Source: CAZWMK01 sp964635065
GTDB lineage: Bacteria; Pseudomonadota; Alphaproteobacteria; Sphingomonadales; Sphingomonadaceae
Direction of reading: 5' to 3'
Length of the DNA stretch: 27,588 nt
Assembly (NCBI GenBank): GCA_964635065.1
Contig: CAZWMK010000018.1
Location: 1-27,588 of the forward strand
Below the pieces are notes generated by a model, which had not been told where the DNA came from, did no database searches, and saw nothing but the letters and a program-made list of their open reading frames with translations. The translations under genes were made by a program, and so were the position numbers. This document shows positions 1 through 8,464 of this stretch, piece by piece. Each line of letters begins with the position of its first letter. Position 1 is the stretch's first letter.

Positions 1-3
1 CGT

Positions 4-81
<78 letters not shown>

Positions 82-164
82 CCCTCCCCCAGCCTCTATG
101 GAACTCACACCGCTCGGTCTGACGCTGACTGTGCGCGTGCCCTCCCCTGCGCGGTCGTGACCGC

Positions 165-377
165 AACGTGCGGTCAGAAATAATTTACTTACACATAGAT
201 AATTCATATTAATTTTATGAATAAATATTCATTTTGGTTCAAAATATAAGTCAATAATTATATCAAATTGTAATTTTTGAATATATATTGTTGCAAATAT
301 GTGACACATTTACCCTCAAATTCTCATTTTCTCTGCTCCACTCTTTTAGATAAATCACGACAATCTATATTGGAAAT
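165..377 (+). promoter_or_regulatory. AT-rich promoter/leader region of the OM protein gene
   Basis: About 200 bases between tRNA-Pro and the outer-membrane protein gene are strongly AT-rich, in sharp contrast to the GC-rich surroundings, and contain no convincing reading frame. Two internal symmetries are visible: ATTCATA/TATGAAT (202-222, 7-bp arms) and ATGTG-A-CACAT (299-309). A TATATT at 366-371 could be a -10 element but has no good -35 partner. The composition suits a strong, possibly bent promoter for an abundant envelope protein; this is inference. Confidence 0.45.
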
Positions 378-402
378 GGCTTGATCGTGTTTTTATCAAG
401 CC
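378..402 (+). promoter_or_regulatory. 5' leader hairpin upstream of the OM protein start
   Basis: GGCTTGAT (378-385) and ATCAAGCC (395-402) are perfect 8-bp inverted arms around a 9-nt loop. The hairpin ends 27 bases before the ATG, and the loop and right arm are T-rich. It would form in the mRNA leader just upstream of the ribosome binding site and may stabilise the transcript, which is common for outer-membrane protein mRNAs. A weak terminator or attenuator is an alternative. Confidence 0.5.
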
Positions 403-429
403 TGTAAGTGTTGAGTTTAGGAGATAGAG

Positions 430-948
430 ATGAAGAAGTTTATTGCCACCGCGATCGCGTCGTTCGCTCTTGCCGCTTCGGCACAGGCCGCCGACTTCAA
501 CGGCCCGTTCATTGGCGCCGGTCTGACGCTGGACAATATTCAGGGTTCTGGCGCTCTTGAAGGCAATGGCATTTCGGGTGTCGGCGCCAATATTTTCGCC
601 GGCTACGACCTCCCCGTCTCCGAACGTTTCTTTGCTGGCGTCGAAGCCAATGCCGACCTCTACACGGCTGACGCGCCGGGCGTCGAAGCCAAGTGGGGCT
701 GGAGCCTTTCAGGCCGCGTCGGCACCAAGCTTAACGACAGCACCGGCCTTTATGCCCGCGTCGGCTATGCGCGCGGCAAGACCAGCGCTGGCGGCTTCAG
801 CGAATGGAGCGATGCCGTCCGTTATGGCGCAGGCATCGAAACCGGCCTGACCCAGAATGTTCGCCTGCGTGCTGAATTCACGCAGTTCAACTATGAGGAC
901 AGCCTGATCAACAATCAGGGCAACGTCGCGCTCGTCTACAGCTTCTGA
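430..948 (+). CDS. Opacity-type outer-membrane beta-barrel protein
   Basis: The 172-residue protein begins with a clear Sec signal peptide: MKK, a hydrophobic stretch, and ASAQA-A cleavage near residue 20. The mature part alternates glycine/aromatic beta-strands (for example GPFIGAGL, GYDLPVSERFFAGVEA, GLYARVGYARG, VRLRAEFTQF) and ends in VALVYSF. A terminal phenylalanine is the typical signal recognised by the BAM assembly machinery. Size and pattern fit small eight-stranded porin-like/opacity proteins (outer-membrane beta-barrel domain). The ATG follows TTTAGGAGATAGAG, a good ribosome binding site. It has its own leader and terminator and so is probably monocistronic. Its exact role (pore, adhesion or structural) cannot be read from the sequence. 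Confidence 0.88.
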   Translation: MKKFIATAIASFALAASAQAADFNGPFIGAGLTLDNIQGSGALEGNGISGVGANIFAGYDLPVSERFFAGVEANADLYTADAPGVEAKWGWSLSGRVGTKLNDSTGLYARVGYARGKTSAGGFSEWSDAVRYGAGIETGLTQNVRLRAEFTQFNYEDSLINNQGNVALVYSF

Positions 949-980
949 TTGCCACAGCATTCAGACTGACAAATAATTAG

Positions 981-1015
981 AGGAAGGAGCCTGAAAACGG
1001 CTCCTTCCTTTCTTG
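981..1015 (+). terminator. Rho-independent terminator of the OM protein gene
   Basis: AGGAAGGAGCC (981-991) and GGCTCCTTCCT (999-1009) form a perfect 11-bp stem with a TGAAAAC loop, followed by a T-rich run (TTCTT). It lies 33 bases after the stop codon of the outer-membrane protein gene. Confidence 0.9.
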
Positions 1016-1080
1016 TATCAGCATCATGCGCCCCCCGATATCGGTTGCCTGTCAGACGCATGGCAGGCTATCCTGTCAAT

Positions 1081-1443
1081 ATGGGCATCCTGAACTGGCT
1101 TGCATATCTGACCGCCGTCATCATCTCTCTGGGCGAAATCGCTCGCTTTGGGGGACAGCCGCGATTCATTCCGATGGCGCTTGACGAATTATTGGTGGCA
1201 GCGGCCCTGACATGGGCCGCATGGCGCGCCCCGCGCGACGGCACATGCTGGCATGTTGCGGCATGGGGCGCTTTTTCCGGCCTCGTGCTGGTGCTGCTGG
1301 TCGAGACCGCCGACCATATGCTCCACGGCCCTGGAAAACAGGCAGGCACATTTTACCTGATCGCCCTTGGCACCATGCTTGCCTTGGGCCTGTGGGCTGT
1401 CCGCCGCGCACTGCGACTGTTGCAAAACAGCCCCGACCGTTGA
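1081..1443 (+). CDS. Small multi-pass membrane protein, unknown function
   Basis: The product has about 120 residues with three or four hydrophobic segments: near the N-terminus (LNWLAYLTAVIISLG), LDELLVAAALTWAAW, WGAFSGLVLVLLVE and FYLIALGTMLALGLWAV. It ends in a basic tail. No family is recognised. The start is uncertain: the frame is also open from a TTG at 1045 and an ATG at 1060, and none of the three has a clear Shine-Dalgarno sequence. 1081 was chosen because it leads straight into the first membrane segment. It is likely an inner-membrane protein. It lies alone between the outer-membrane protein terminator and a tRNA on the opposite strand. Confidence 0.6.
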   Translation: MGILNWLAYLTAVIISLGEIARFGGQPRFIPMALDELLVAAALTWAAWRAPRDGTCWHVAAWGAFSGLVLVLLVETADHMLHGPGKQAGTFYLIALGTMLALGLWAVRRALRLLQNSPDR

Positions 1444-1467
1444 TTTCACGCCTACGGGTTCAAGATT

Positions 1468-1542
1468 TGGTGGGCCCGGCAGGATTCGAACCCGCAACCA
1501 AGCCGTTATGAGCGGCCAGCTCTACCCTTGAGCTACAGGCCC
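1468..1542 (-). tRNA. tRNA-Ile2 (anticodon CAT, lysidine type)
   Basis: On the minus strand a 75-nt cloverleaf folds with acceptor GGGCCTG/CGGGCCC (one T-G wobble), discriminator A and encoded CCA. The anticodon stem GGCCG/CGGCT holds the loop CTCATAA, giving CAT. The D arm and the CTCATAA...GCTTGGT pattern resemble the AUA-reading isoleucine tRNA, whose C34 is converted to lysidine, more than elongator tRNA-Met. The initiator is excluded because position 1 pairs normally. The isoleucine versus methionine call should be tested against the tilS recognition set. Confidence 0.85.
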
Positions 1543-1564
1543 CACCGCGACATGCCAAAGCGGG

Positions 1565-2554
1565 TTAGCGTGTCGCGTCAACCGCCGCAAGCACCTCTTC
1601 GACCGTCGCAGGCTCGACACCCGCCTTGGCCAGTTTGTTGAGCACACCATCCCACCATTGGTAAAAGCGCTTGAGATCCGCCTGGTCGCGGACATAGGGG
1701 GTATGACCCGGCTCGACCGATGGCGAATGGAAGGAGATGCTGAACAATCGGCAGTCCCGGTCCAGCAACACGTCGATCGCCGCCAGCGCTTCGTCCAGCG
1801 GTATGCCTTCTGGTGTCAGGGCCACGCGATTCAGCAGACGCAGTCGCGCCAGCAGCCCCTGAAGGTGCGGTATGCGCGCCGCCCGATTATAGGCGCCTTC
1901 GCCAAGATAACGGAATGCACCGATGAAAGCCGATGTCAGCGGCACTTCGACCAGACGTTTTTCCGGCCCTGTCCAGTAAGGCGCCATGCCGATGCCGGCA
2001 AAATCCGGCCCGCCCTCGTCGCCATAGCCAAACAAGGGCCGCACCGAGACATCCATGCGATAGCCCAGCATGTCGAGCAGCGCCTCGGTATTCGGGCCGA
2101 TGCCATAACGCCCCGCACGATAAACGACCGGACGCGTGCCGAAGCTTTCTTCCAGCTTTTCGGTCAGCGCCCGAAGCTTCGCCAGTTCAAGATCACGAGG
2201 CAAATTGCCGGGAAAACTGTTGAACGGTGCCACCTCTTCGGTAAAGGGCGGATTGACCCATGGGTGCAGCTGCGCGCCGATGGTACATTCGCCCGCATCG
2301 AGAAACGATTTCAGCACGGCGATACTCGAAGGCGCAGACGCCACCGGGTAATCAATGAGGTAAGCGGGCTTCAGGCCAAAGCTGCGCAGTTGTCGATGCA
2401 CGATTGGCAGGCTGCGCACGGTTTCAACGGATGTCGCATCCCGCCTTTTGGGCTGCGCCCAGTCAAACTCTTCTTCGGTATCGACAAAAATGATCGCACG
2501 GCGACCAAAGCTCTCCGGCAAGTCGATGTAGTGAGAAGCGGGCGGCGCGAACAT
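1565..2554 (-). CDS. WalW-like polysaccharide deacetylase-fold protein
   Basis: The 329-residue protein resembles the WalW branch of the NodB/polysaccharide-deacetylase (carbohydrate esterase 4) fold. Visible motifs are DTEEEFDW (residues 25-32), which matches the metal- and base-carrying first motif, LHPWVN with His97, and VVYRAGRYGIG near the middle. A late SFHSPSVEPGHTPYV segment has the place of a C-terminal catalytic histidine motif. No signal peptide is visible, so it may be cytoplasmic and act on surface-polysaccharide precursors; related genes sit in polysaccharide loci elsewhere, but none is nearby here. The start at 2554 lacks a strong ribosome binding site. Its leader contains a large GC-rich hairpin (2626-2671). 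The substrate is unknown. Confidence 0.75.
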   Translation of the reverse strand: MFAPPASHYIDLPESFGRRAIIFVDTEEEFDWAQPKRRDATSVETVRSLPIVHRQLRSFGLKPAYLIDYPVASAPSSIAVLKSFLDAGECTIGAQLHPWVNPPFTEEVAPFNSFPGNLPRDLELAKLRALTEKLEESFGTRPVVYRAGRYGIGPNTEALLDMLGYRMDVSVRPLFGYGDEGGPDFAGIGMAPYWTGPEKRLVEVPLTSAFIGAFRYLGEGAYNRAARIPHLQGLLARLRLLNRVALTPEGIPLDEALAAIDVLLDRDCRLFSISFHSPSVEPGHTPYVRDQADLKRFYQWWDGVLNKLAKAGVEPATVEEVLAAVDATR

Positions 2555-2625
2555 GGATCATGAATATGACATGCAGGAAGTAAATAAAAGCTATTCAGAT
2601 GGTTAATCCGCCGCGCGGCAGAATG

Positions 2626-2671
2626 GGGCCCCCGGATGCAAGGGGAGGGAGGGGAGAACAACCGGGGGCCC
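2626..2671. promoter_or_regulatory. GC hairpin enclosing a G-quadruplex-like tract
   Basis: GGGCCCCCGG (2626-2635) and CCGGGGGCCC (2662-2671) are perfect 10-bp inverted arms around a 26-nt purine-rich loop. On the plus strand the loop has G4-A-G3-A-G4, and the right arm supplies a G5 run, so a four-tract G-quadruplex could compete with the hairpin. It sits about 70 bases upstream of the WalW-like gene (minus strand) and downstream of the LysR gene. There is no T-tract, so a simple intrinsic terminator is unlikely. Confidence 0.5.
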
Positions 2672-2705
2672 GCAGCGAAATCCATGGGGAGGGTTTCACG
2701 TTGCA

Positions 2706-2726
2706 TGTTGCTGCGGTGCAGCAACA
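2706..2726. promoter_or_regulatory. Short perfect hairpin between lysR and the WalW-like gene
   Basis: TGTTGCTGC (2706-2714) and GCAGCAACA (2718-2726) are 9-bp perfect arms with a GGT loop. It is about 110 bases downstream of the LysR stop codon on the minus strand. A second small palindrome, CATGCA-N5-TGCATG (2783-2799), lies between them. These symmetries may be transcript-end structures or operators; the sequence cannot tell which. The whole 2555-2832 gap has no credible gene. Confidence 0.4.
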
Positions 2727-2832
2727 GCTTTGATATGGACCCTGCCCTCAGAATTGTGAAGCATTGATGACTGTCTATCAGCCATGCATATTTTGCATGA
2801 CTACGCCAGCCCCCCCTCGCCGCGCCCTTTGG

Positions 2833-3738
2833 TCAGGTGGCGCCGTCCAGCGCCTGCTGTGTCATACGCGCAATCAGGAAATCACGGAACACTCTCACGC
2901 GAATGGATTCCCGCAATTCGGGCGGATAGACAAAATAGGTCCGGAAAATCGGCCCCTGCACGTCAGGCAGGATCGCCACGACATTTTTCGACATGCCGAT
3001 GACATAATTGGGCAGTGCGGCAAGGCCAACCCCGGATTCAACCGCTTGCAGCAGTCCGAAGATATTATTGACAGCAAGCGCCGGCACACGCGGCGCGCCA
3101 CTATGGCCGACATCGAGAATCCAGTTGACGCTGCGGATCGATGCAGGCGCCATGGGGCCATAGGTTACCAGCCGGTGATGATCGAGTTCTTCGACGGTTT
3201 TGGGCGTACCATAGCGTTCGAGATAACCCGGGGCCGCACAGATGCGATAGCGCACAGGGGCCATTTGCTTCTGGATCAGGTCGGACTGGTGCGGCGGATG
3301 GAAACGAATGGCGACATCCGCCTCGCGACGCGACAGATCGACATCTTCGTCAGACAACATAAGTTCGATGCGGATGTCGGGATATTGATCGAGAAAATCG
3401 CGCATGTGACGCACCAGCCACGTCGAACCAAAACTGACCGTAGTGGTGACACGGATTTCCCCGCTCGGCCGGTCGCGCGAGGATTCAATCGACTGTTGCG
3501 TCCGCTCCAGCCGCTCGCTCATGTCGGCAGTGGCTGTGTGCAGCTGTTCGCCTTCATGCGTCATGGCAAGGCCACGGGCATGACGGTGGAATAATTTGGC
3601 CCCCAGCGTCTGTTCAAGTCCCTGGATCTGACGGGAAAGCGCAGGCTGGCTCATGCCCAGTCTGCGCGCGGCCTCGGTCAGGCTGCCCGCCTCGGCAACC
3701 ATATGAAAAAGCCGCAATTTTTCCCAGTCGAGAACCAT
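2833..3738 (-). CDS. LysR-family transcriptional regulator
   Basis: The 301-residue protein has the standard LysR plan. An N-terminal winged helix-turn-helix (about residues 1-65; SLTEAARRLGMSQPALSRQI) is followed by a linker helix and a periplasmic-binding-protein-like effector domain (about 90-295). The ATG lies two bases after the trxB stop codon on the same strand, so the two genes are almost certainly co-transcribed and translationally coupled. The effector is unknown. Linkage to thioredoxin reductase suggests, but does not show, a redox or stress role. It need not regulate trxB, since LysR proteins often act on divergent targets and no divergent gene is present here. Confidence 0.92.
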   Translation of the reverse strand: MVLDWEKLRLFHMVAEAGSLTEAARRLGMSQPALSRQIQGLEQTLGAKLFHRHARGLAMTHEGEQLHTATADMSERLERTQQSIESSRDRPSGEIRVTTTVSFGSTWLVRHMRDFLDQYPDIRIELMLSDEDVDLSRREADVAIRFHPPHQSDLIQKQMAPVRYRICAAPGYLERYGTPKTVEELDHHRLVTYGPMAPASIRSVNWILDVGHSGAPRVPALAVNNIFGLLQAVESGVGLAALPNYVIGMSKNVVAILPDVQGPIFRTYFVYPPELRESIRVRVFRDFLIARMTQQALDGAT

Positions 3739-3740
3739 GA

Positions 3741-4712
3741 TCAGCCGGCGGCCGGTCCGTCTGCGTAACCAGCCGCATGATGGGCCAGGAAGCGCTCGGC
3801 TTCGAGCGCGGCCATGCAGCCCATGCCAGCTGCCGTCACGGCCTGACGATAGAGCTTGTCCTTGACGTCGCCGGCGGCAAAGACGCCCGGCACCGATGTT
3901 GCTGTCGAATCGGGAGCGGTCACCACATAGCCTTCGGCATCGATGTCGATCTGGCCCTGGAACAGCGCGGTGGCCGGATCGTGGCCGATGGCGATGAACA
4001 GCCCGTCGAGCGCAACTTCGCGCGCGCCGCCATCGCGGGTATCGCGCAGGCGGACGCCGGTGACGCTCAGCGGTTCGTCATTGCCGAGAACCTCGGCCAC
4101 TTCGCTGAACCACAGTGCTTCGACCTTGGGATTGGCGAGCAGGCGCTGTTGATTGACCTTGTCTGCGCGAAGTTCGCCGCGGCGGTGGATGAGATAGACC
4201 TTGGTGGCAAAATTGGTCAGGAAAAGCGCTTCTTCCACAGCGCTGTTGCCGCCGCCGACAACCCCGACGACCTTGCCGCGGTAGAAAAAGCCATCGCACG
4301 TCGCACAGGCGGAAACGCCAAAGCCACGGAATTTCATTTCGCTATCCATGCCAAGCCAGCGCGCCTGCGCGCCGGTGGCGATGACCAGCGTATCGCCGGT
4401 ATAACGCACTCCTGAATCGCCCATGGCAACGAAGGGCCGCTGCGACAGATCAACAGAGACAATCAGGTCATCGATGATGTCAGCACCGACATGGGCTGCC
4501 TGATCTGCCATTTTCTGCATCAGGTCCGGGCCCATGATCGCTGTTTCGCCGGGCCAGTTTTCGACATCGGTTGTGATCGTCAGCTGGCCGCCCGGCTGCA
4601 GACCGCGAACGATCACCGGGTTAAGCGCCGCACGCGCGGCATAGACTGCGGCGGTGTAACCGGCCGGTCCCGAACCGATGATCAGAACGCGGCTATGCTT
4701 GACAGTCGACAT
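3741..4712 (-). CDS. trxB: Thioredoxin-disulfide reductase
   Basis: The 323-residue protein matches low-molecular-weight bacterial thioredoxin reductase, which passes electrons from NADPH through FAD to thioredoxin in the cytoplasm. Visible are the FAD-binding GSGPAG (13-18), the redox-active Cys136-Ala-Thr-Cys139 followed by DGFFYRG, the NADP-binding GGGNSAVEEA (from about 153), and a C-terminal FAD motif VFAAGDVKD. Length and order are normal for the family. The start has GGAG nine bases upstream. The gene is followed two bases later by a LysR regulator and preceded, after 53 bases, by the histidine-kinase gene on the same strand, so a longer transcript is possible. Confidence 0.97.
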   Translation of the reverse strand: MSTVKHSRVLIIGSGPAGYTAAVYAARAALNPVIVRGLQPGGQLTITTDVENWPGETAIMGPDLMQKMADQAAHVGADIIDDLIVSVDLSQRPFVAMGDSGVRYTGDTLVIATGAQARWLGMDSEMKFRGFGVSACATCDGFFYRGKVVGVVGGGNSAVEEALFLTNFATKVYLIHRRGELRADKVNQQRLLANPKVEALWFSEVAEVLGNDEPLSVTGVRLRDTRDGGAREVALDGLFIAIGHDPATALFQGQIDIDAEGYVVTAPDSTATSVPGVFAAGDVKDKLYRQAVTAAGMGCMAALEAERFLAHHAAGYADGPAAG

Positions 4713-4765
4713 GAAAACACTCCGGCAAGAATCTGGCGCCCTCTATATACAGGCTCCCGCATGCT

Positions 4766-6601
<1,836 letters not shown>

Positions 6602-6679
6602 GGCATGGCGTCTATATCCCCGCTTTGCATCGCATAGCCATGGTTAACAGCACCTTGCCGGCGGCTCAGATAAAGAGAA

Positions 6680-6707
6680 TTGCACGGCGCGGTAATATTA
6701 TTATAAA
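6680..6707 (+). promoter_or_regulatory. Candidate promoter for the Lrp-family gene
   Basis: TTGCAC (6680-6685) and TATAAA (6702-6707) are separated by 16 bases, giving a moderate -35 and a good -10. Transcription from it would begin near 6714. That would exclude the ATG at 6708 and favour the ATG at 6741 as the real start of the regulator. The region upstream (6602-6679) separates two divergent genes and shows nothing else. Confidence 0.4.
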
Positions 6708-6740
6708 ATGGAAGCGATAAACGTTATACGGTTACCCACC

Positions 6741-7229
6741 ATGCCAACGCCACGCCAGCATATGATCGACGAAACTGACCGCATCCTTTTGCAAAACCTG
6801 CAAAAGGACGGGCGCATGACCAATGTCGAACTGGCAGCACGGGCCGGCCTTACCGCGCCGCCCTGCCTGCGCCGGGTACGCGCGCTGGAGGAGGCGGGCG
6901 TCATTCGCGGCTATCATGCCGATCTCGATGCCGAAGCGCTGGGCTATGGCATCACGGTCTTTGCGCTGGTCAGCCTGCGCAGTCAGGCCGAGGCGGACCT
7001 GTGCGCCTTTGAAGAGCATGTTGCCCGCCTGCCCAATGTCCGCGAATGTCACATGCTGAATGGCGAAATCGACTTCATCCTGAAGATCGTTGCGCATGAC
7101 CTGCAGGCTTTCCAGCGCTTTCTGACCAGCGAACTGACGACTGCGCCCAATGTCGCCAGCGTCANNNNNNNNNNCTCGCTGACCATCCGCACATCAAAGC
7201 ATGAGCCGGGCATCCCCGTCGATGTATGA
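6741..7229 (+). CDS. Lrp/AsnC-family transcriptional regulator (contains N gap)
   Basis: The protein of about 160 residues carries an N-terminal helix-turn-helix (DETDRILLQNLQKDGR...NVELAARAGLTAPPCLRRV) and a C-terminal RAM/AsnC ligand domain, as in leucine-responsive regulators that sense amino acids. Starts at 6708, 6741 and 6762 are all possible. 6741 is preferred because a promoter-like -10 overlaps 6708. None has a strong ribosome binding site. Ten Ns (7165-7174) interrupt the codons after PNVASV. The frame is open across them, but family proteins usually have about two residues there rather than four, so the true gap is probably about four bases. The gene ends just ahead of arfB. Confidence 0.88.
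   Translation: MPTPRQHMIDETDRILLQNLQKDGRMTNVELAARAGLTAPPCLRRVRALEEAGVIRGYHADLDAEALGYGITVFALVSLRSQAEADLCAFEEHVARLPNVRECHMLNGEIDFILKIVAHDLQAFQRFLTSELTTAPNVASVXXXXSLTIRTSKHEPGIPVDV
7165..7174. other. Run of 10 N (assembly gap placeholder)
   Basis: Ten undetermined bases lie within the 3' third of the Lrp-family gene. The neat size suggests a default scaffold-gap placeholder rather than a measured length. Sequence on both sides belongs to the same gene in the same frame, so the join itself is likely correct. Confidence 0.97.
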
Positions 7230-7297
7230 CCGAGGCCCCCGCTGTCCGCAGGGAAAAGGACGGTGGCACGAAACAAAAGCTCGGCTATAGCCCCTCT

Positions 7298-7723
7298 ATG
7301 ACGGCCATCCGCATCACCCGTGCGATCAGTATCGACAGCGACGAGCTGCACGAGAGCTTTGCGCGCGCATCCGGACCGGGCGGCCAGCATGTCAACACCA
7401 CCGACAGCGCCGTCATCCTGCGTTTCGACGTCGCAAACTCGCCTTCGCTGCCGGATGTCGTCAAATACAGGCTCTGTGCCATCGCCGGCGCGCGCCTGAC
7501 CCGTGAAGGTGTGCTGGTGCTGCGCAGCGAAGGGGCTCGTTCGCAGCTGGTCAACCGGCAGGAGGTCCGTGAGCGACTTTTCGAAATGATCCGCGCGGCC
7601 CTCATCGTCCCGAAAGTCCGGCGCGCCACAAAGCCGACGAAATCCTCGCAAAAACGGCGCATCGAAGGCAAGCAGAAGCGCGGATCGGTCAAGGCGTTGC
7701 GCGGCAAGCCGCGCAACGACTAG
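7298..7723 (+). CDS. arfB: Alternative ribosome-rescue peptidyl-tRNA hydrolase ArfB (YaeJ)
   Basis: The 141-residue protein is a single-domain relative of class I release factors. It has the catalytic GGQ motif at residues 28-30 within SGPGGQHVNTTDSAV, and a long basic C-terminal tail (KKxR-rich, ending VKALRGKPRND) that in ArfB enters the empty mRNA channel of a stalled ribosome. It has no codon-recognition domain, as expected. The start at 7298 gives the family length. An upstream ATG at 7226 overlaps the Lrp stop (ATGA) and would add 24 unconserved-looking residues. Its last codons form an 11-bp hairpin. It is convergent with the EthD-domain gene, with only six bases between the stops. Confidence 0.93.
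   Translation: MTAIRITRAISIDSDELHESFARASGPGGQHVNTTDSAVILRFDVANSPSLPDVVKYRLCAIAGARLTREGVLVLRSEGARSQLVNRQEVRERLFEMIRAALIVPKVRRATKPTKSSQKRRIEGKQKRGSVKALRGKPRND
7695..7718. terminator. GC-rich hairpin in the last codons of arfB
   Basis: CGTTGCGCGGC (7695-7705) and GCCGCGCAACG (7708-7718) are perfect 11-bp arms separated by two bases, ending two bases before the arfB stop codon. It lies at the junction of two convergent genes and could act as a bidirectional transcript-end structure, although neither side has a U-tract. Confidence 0.5.
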
Positions 7724-7729
7724 GCCCGC

Positions 7730-8407
7730 TCAGGCTTCGGGCGGTGTGATCATCACCCGTTCACGCACGACCAGCACGGCGGGCACATCCCAGCCTTCAG
7801 GCAGCCGGCGGGCTGCCCATGCAGCGGCCAACGCAGCTTCGTCAGGCCACCAGGAACATTCGAAACCGTGGAATCCCGAAGGATCGACGCTTTCGCCCTC
7901 CGGGGGCAGGATCGTGTAACGTGTCAGCCGTTCGGGTACGGCACCAGGCATCAGCAGCGGTGCCGCATCGCCTGCCCACGCGCGGTCATAGGCTGCTGCC
8001 GCCGTCGCCTCTGCCGGGCGACGCAAGAACAGCATCAGCTTCACAAGACCATTGACCGCAGCAAGTCCAGGCCCCGGCTGGATCACGCGCTCGACGCTGG
8101 CAAAACCGGCAAACGGCACCCCGACGAACTTTGGCGTATCTTCCTGAATGGCATGCTGGAAACCGTCAGACGCCACCATCTCGGCGAAGGCTTGCGCATC
8201 GGTGCACCAGAATTCCGGCGCACCGTCATAATCCGACACCAGCCCGGCAGGCGGATTGTCCAGCCGGTGGTTCTGAATGTAACCGATCAAAGGACCGGGC
8301 GGCGCATAGGGCGCCAGCATCGCGCCGTGCACGTCGTGCCAGTAACGCGAAAAATCCTCATAACTCATGCCAGACCGGCGGTTGATGATGGCCGTAAAAC
8401 GAAACAC
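7730..8407 (-). CDS. EthD-domain protein
   Basis: The protein of about 225 residues begins FRFTAIINRRSGMSYEDFSRYWHDVHG, the hallmark start of EthD/dimeric alpha-beta-barrel domains, and appears to contain a second, weaker repeat after residue 120 (VKLMLFLRRPAEAT...). EthD proteins accompany oxidative degradation gene sets, but their chemistry is usually undefined. The start is taken as the GTG at 8407 because a very strong GGGGGAGGG lies five bases upstream. The ATG at 8449 would place that purine run inside the coding region. It follows the SDR gene after 57 bases on the same strand and is probably in its operon. Confidence 0.82.
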   Translation of the reverse strand: MFRFTAIINRRSGMSYEDFSRYWHDVHGAMLAPYAPPGPLIGYIQNHRLDNPPAGLVSDYDGAPEFWCTDAQAFAEMVASDGFQHAIQEDTPKFVGVPFAGFASVERVIQPGPGLAAVNGLVKLMLFLRRPAEATAAAAYDRAWAGDAAPLLMPGAVPERLTRYTILPPEGESVDPSGFHGFECSWWPDEAALAAAWAARRLPEGWDVPAVLVVRERVMITPPEA

Positions 8408-8464
8408 AGCGCCCTCCCCCTTGTTATCGTCATATCCTAGCCGCGCCATGCGGGCGCGTCATGC

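Noticed and set aside
1189..1511. Frames on both strands running into the tRNA-Ile2 gene (GPAGFEPATKPL and MRVRILPGPP)
   Set aside because: These peptides are well-known false translations of tRNA genes and their flanks.
2371..2724. 117-codon minus-strand frame covering the leader and start of the WalW-like gene
   Set aside because: Overlaps the deacetylase-fold gene in another frame; no motif and no ribosome binding site.
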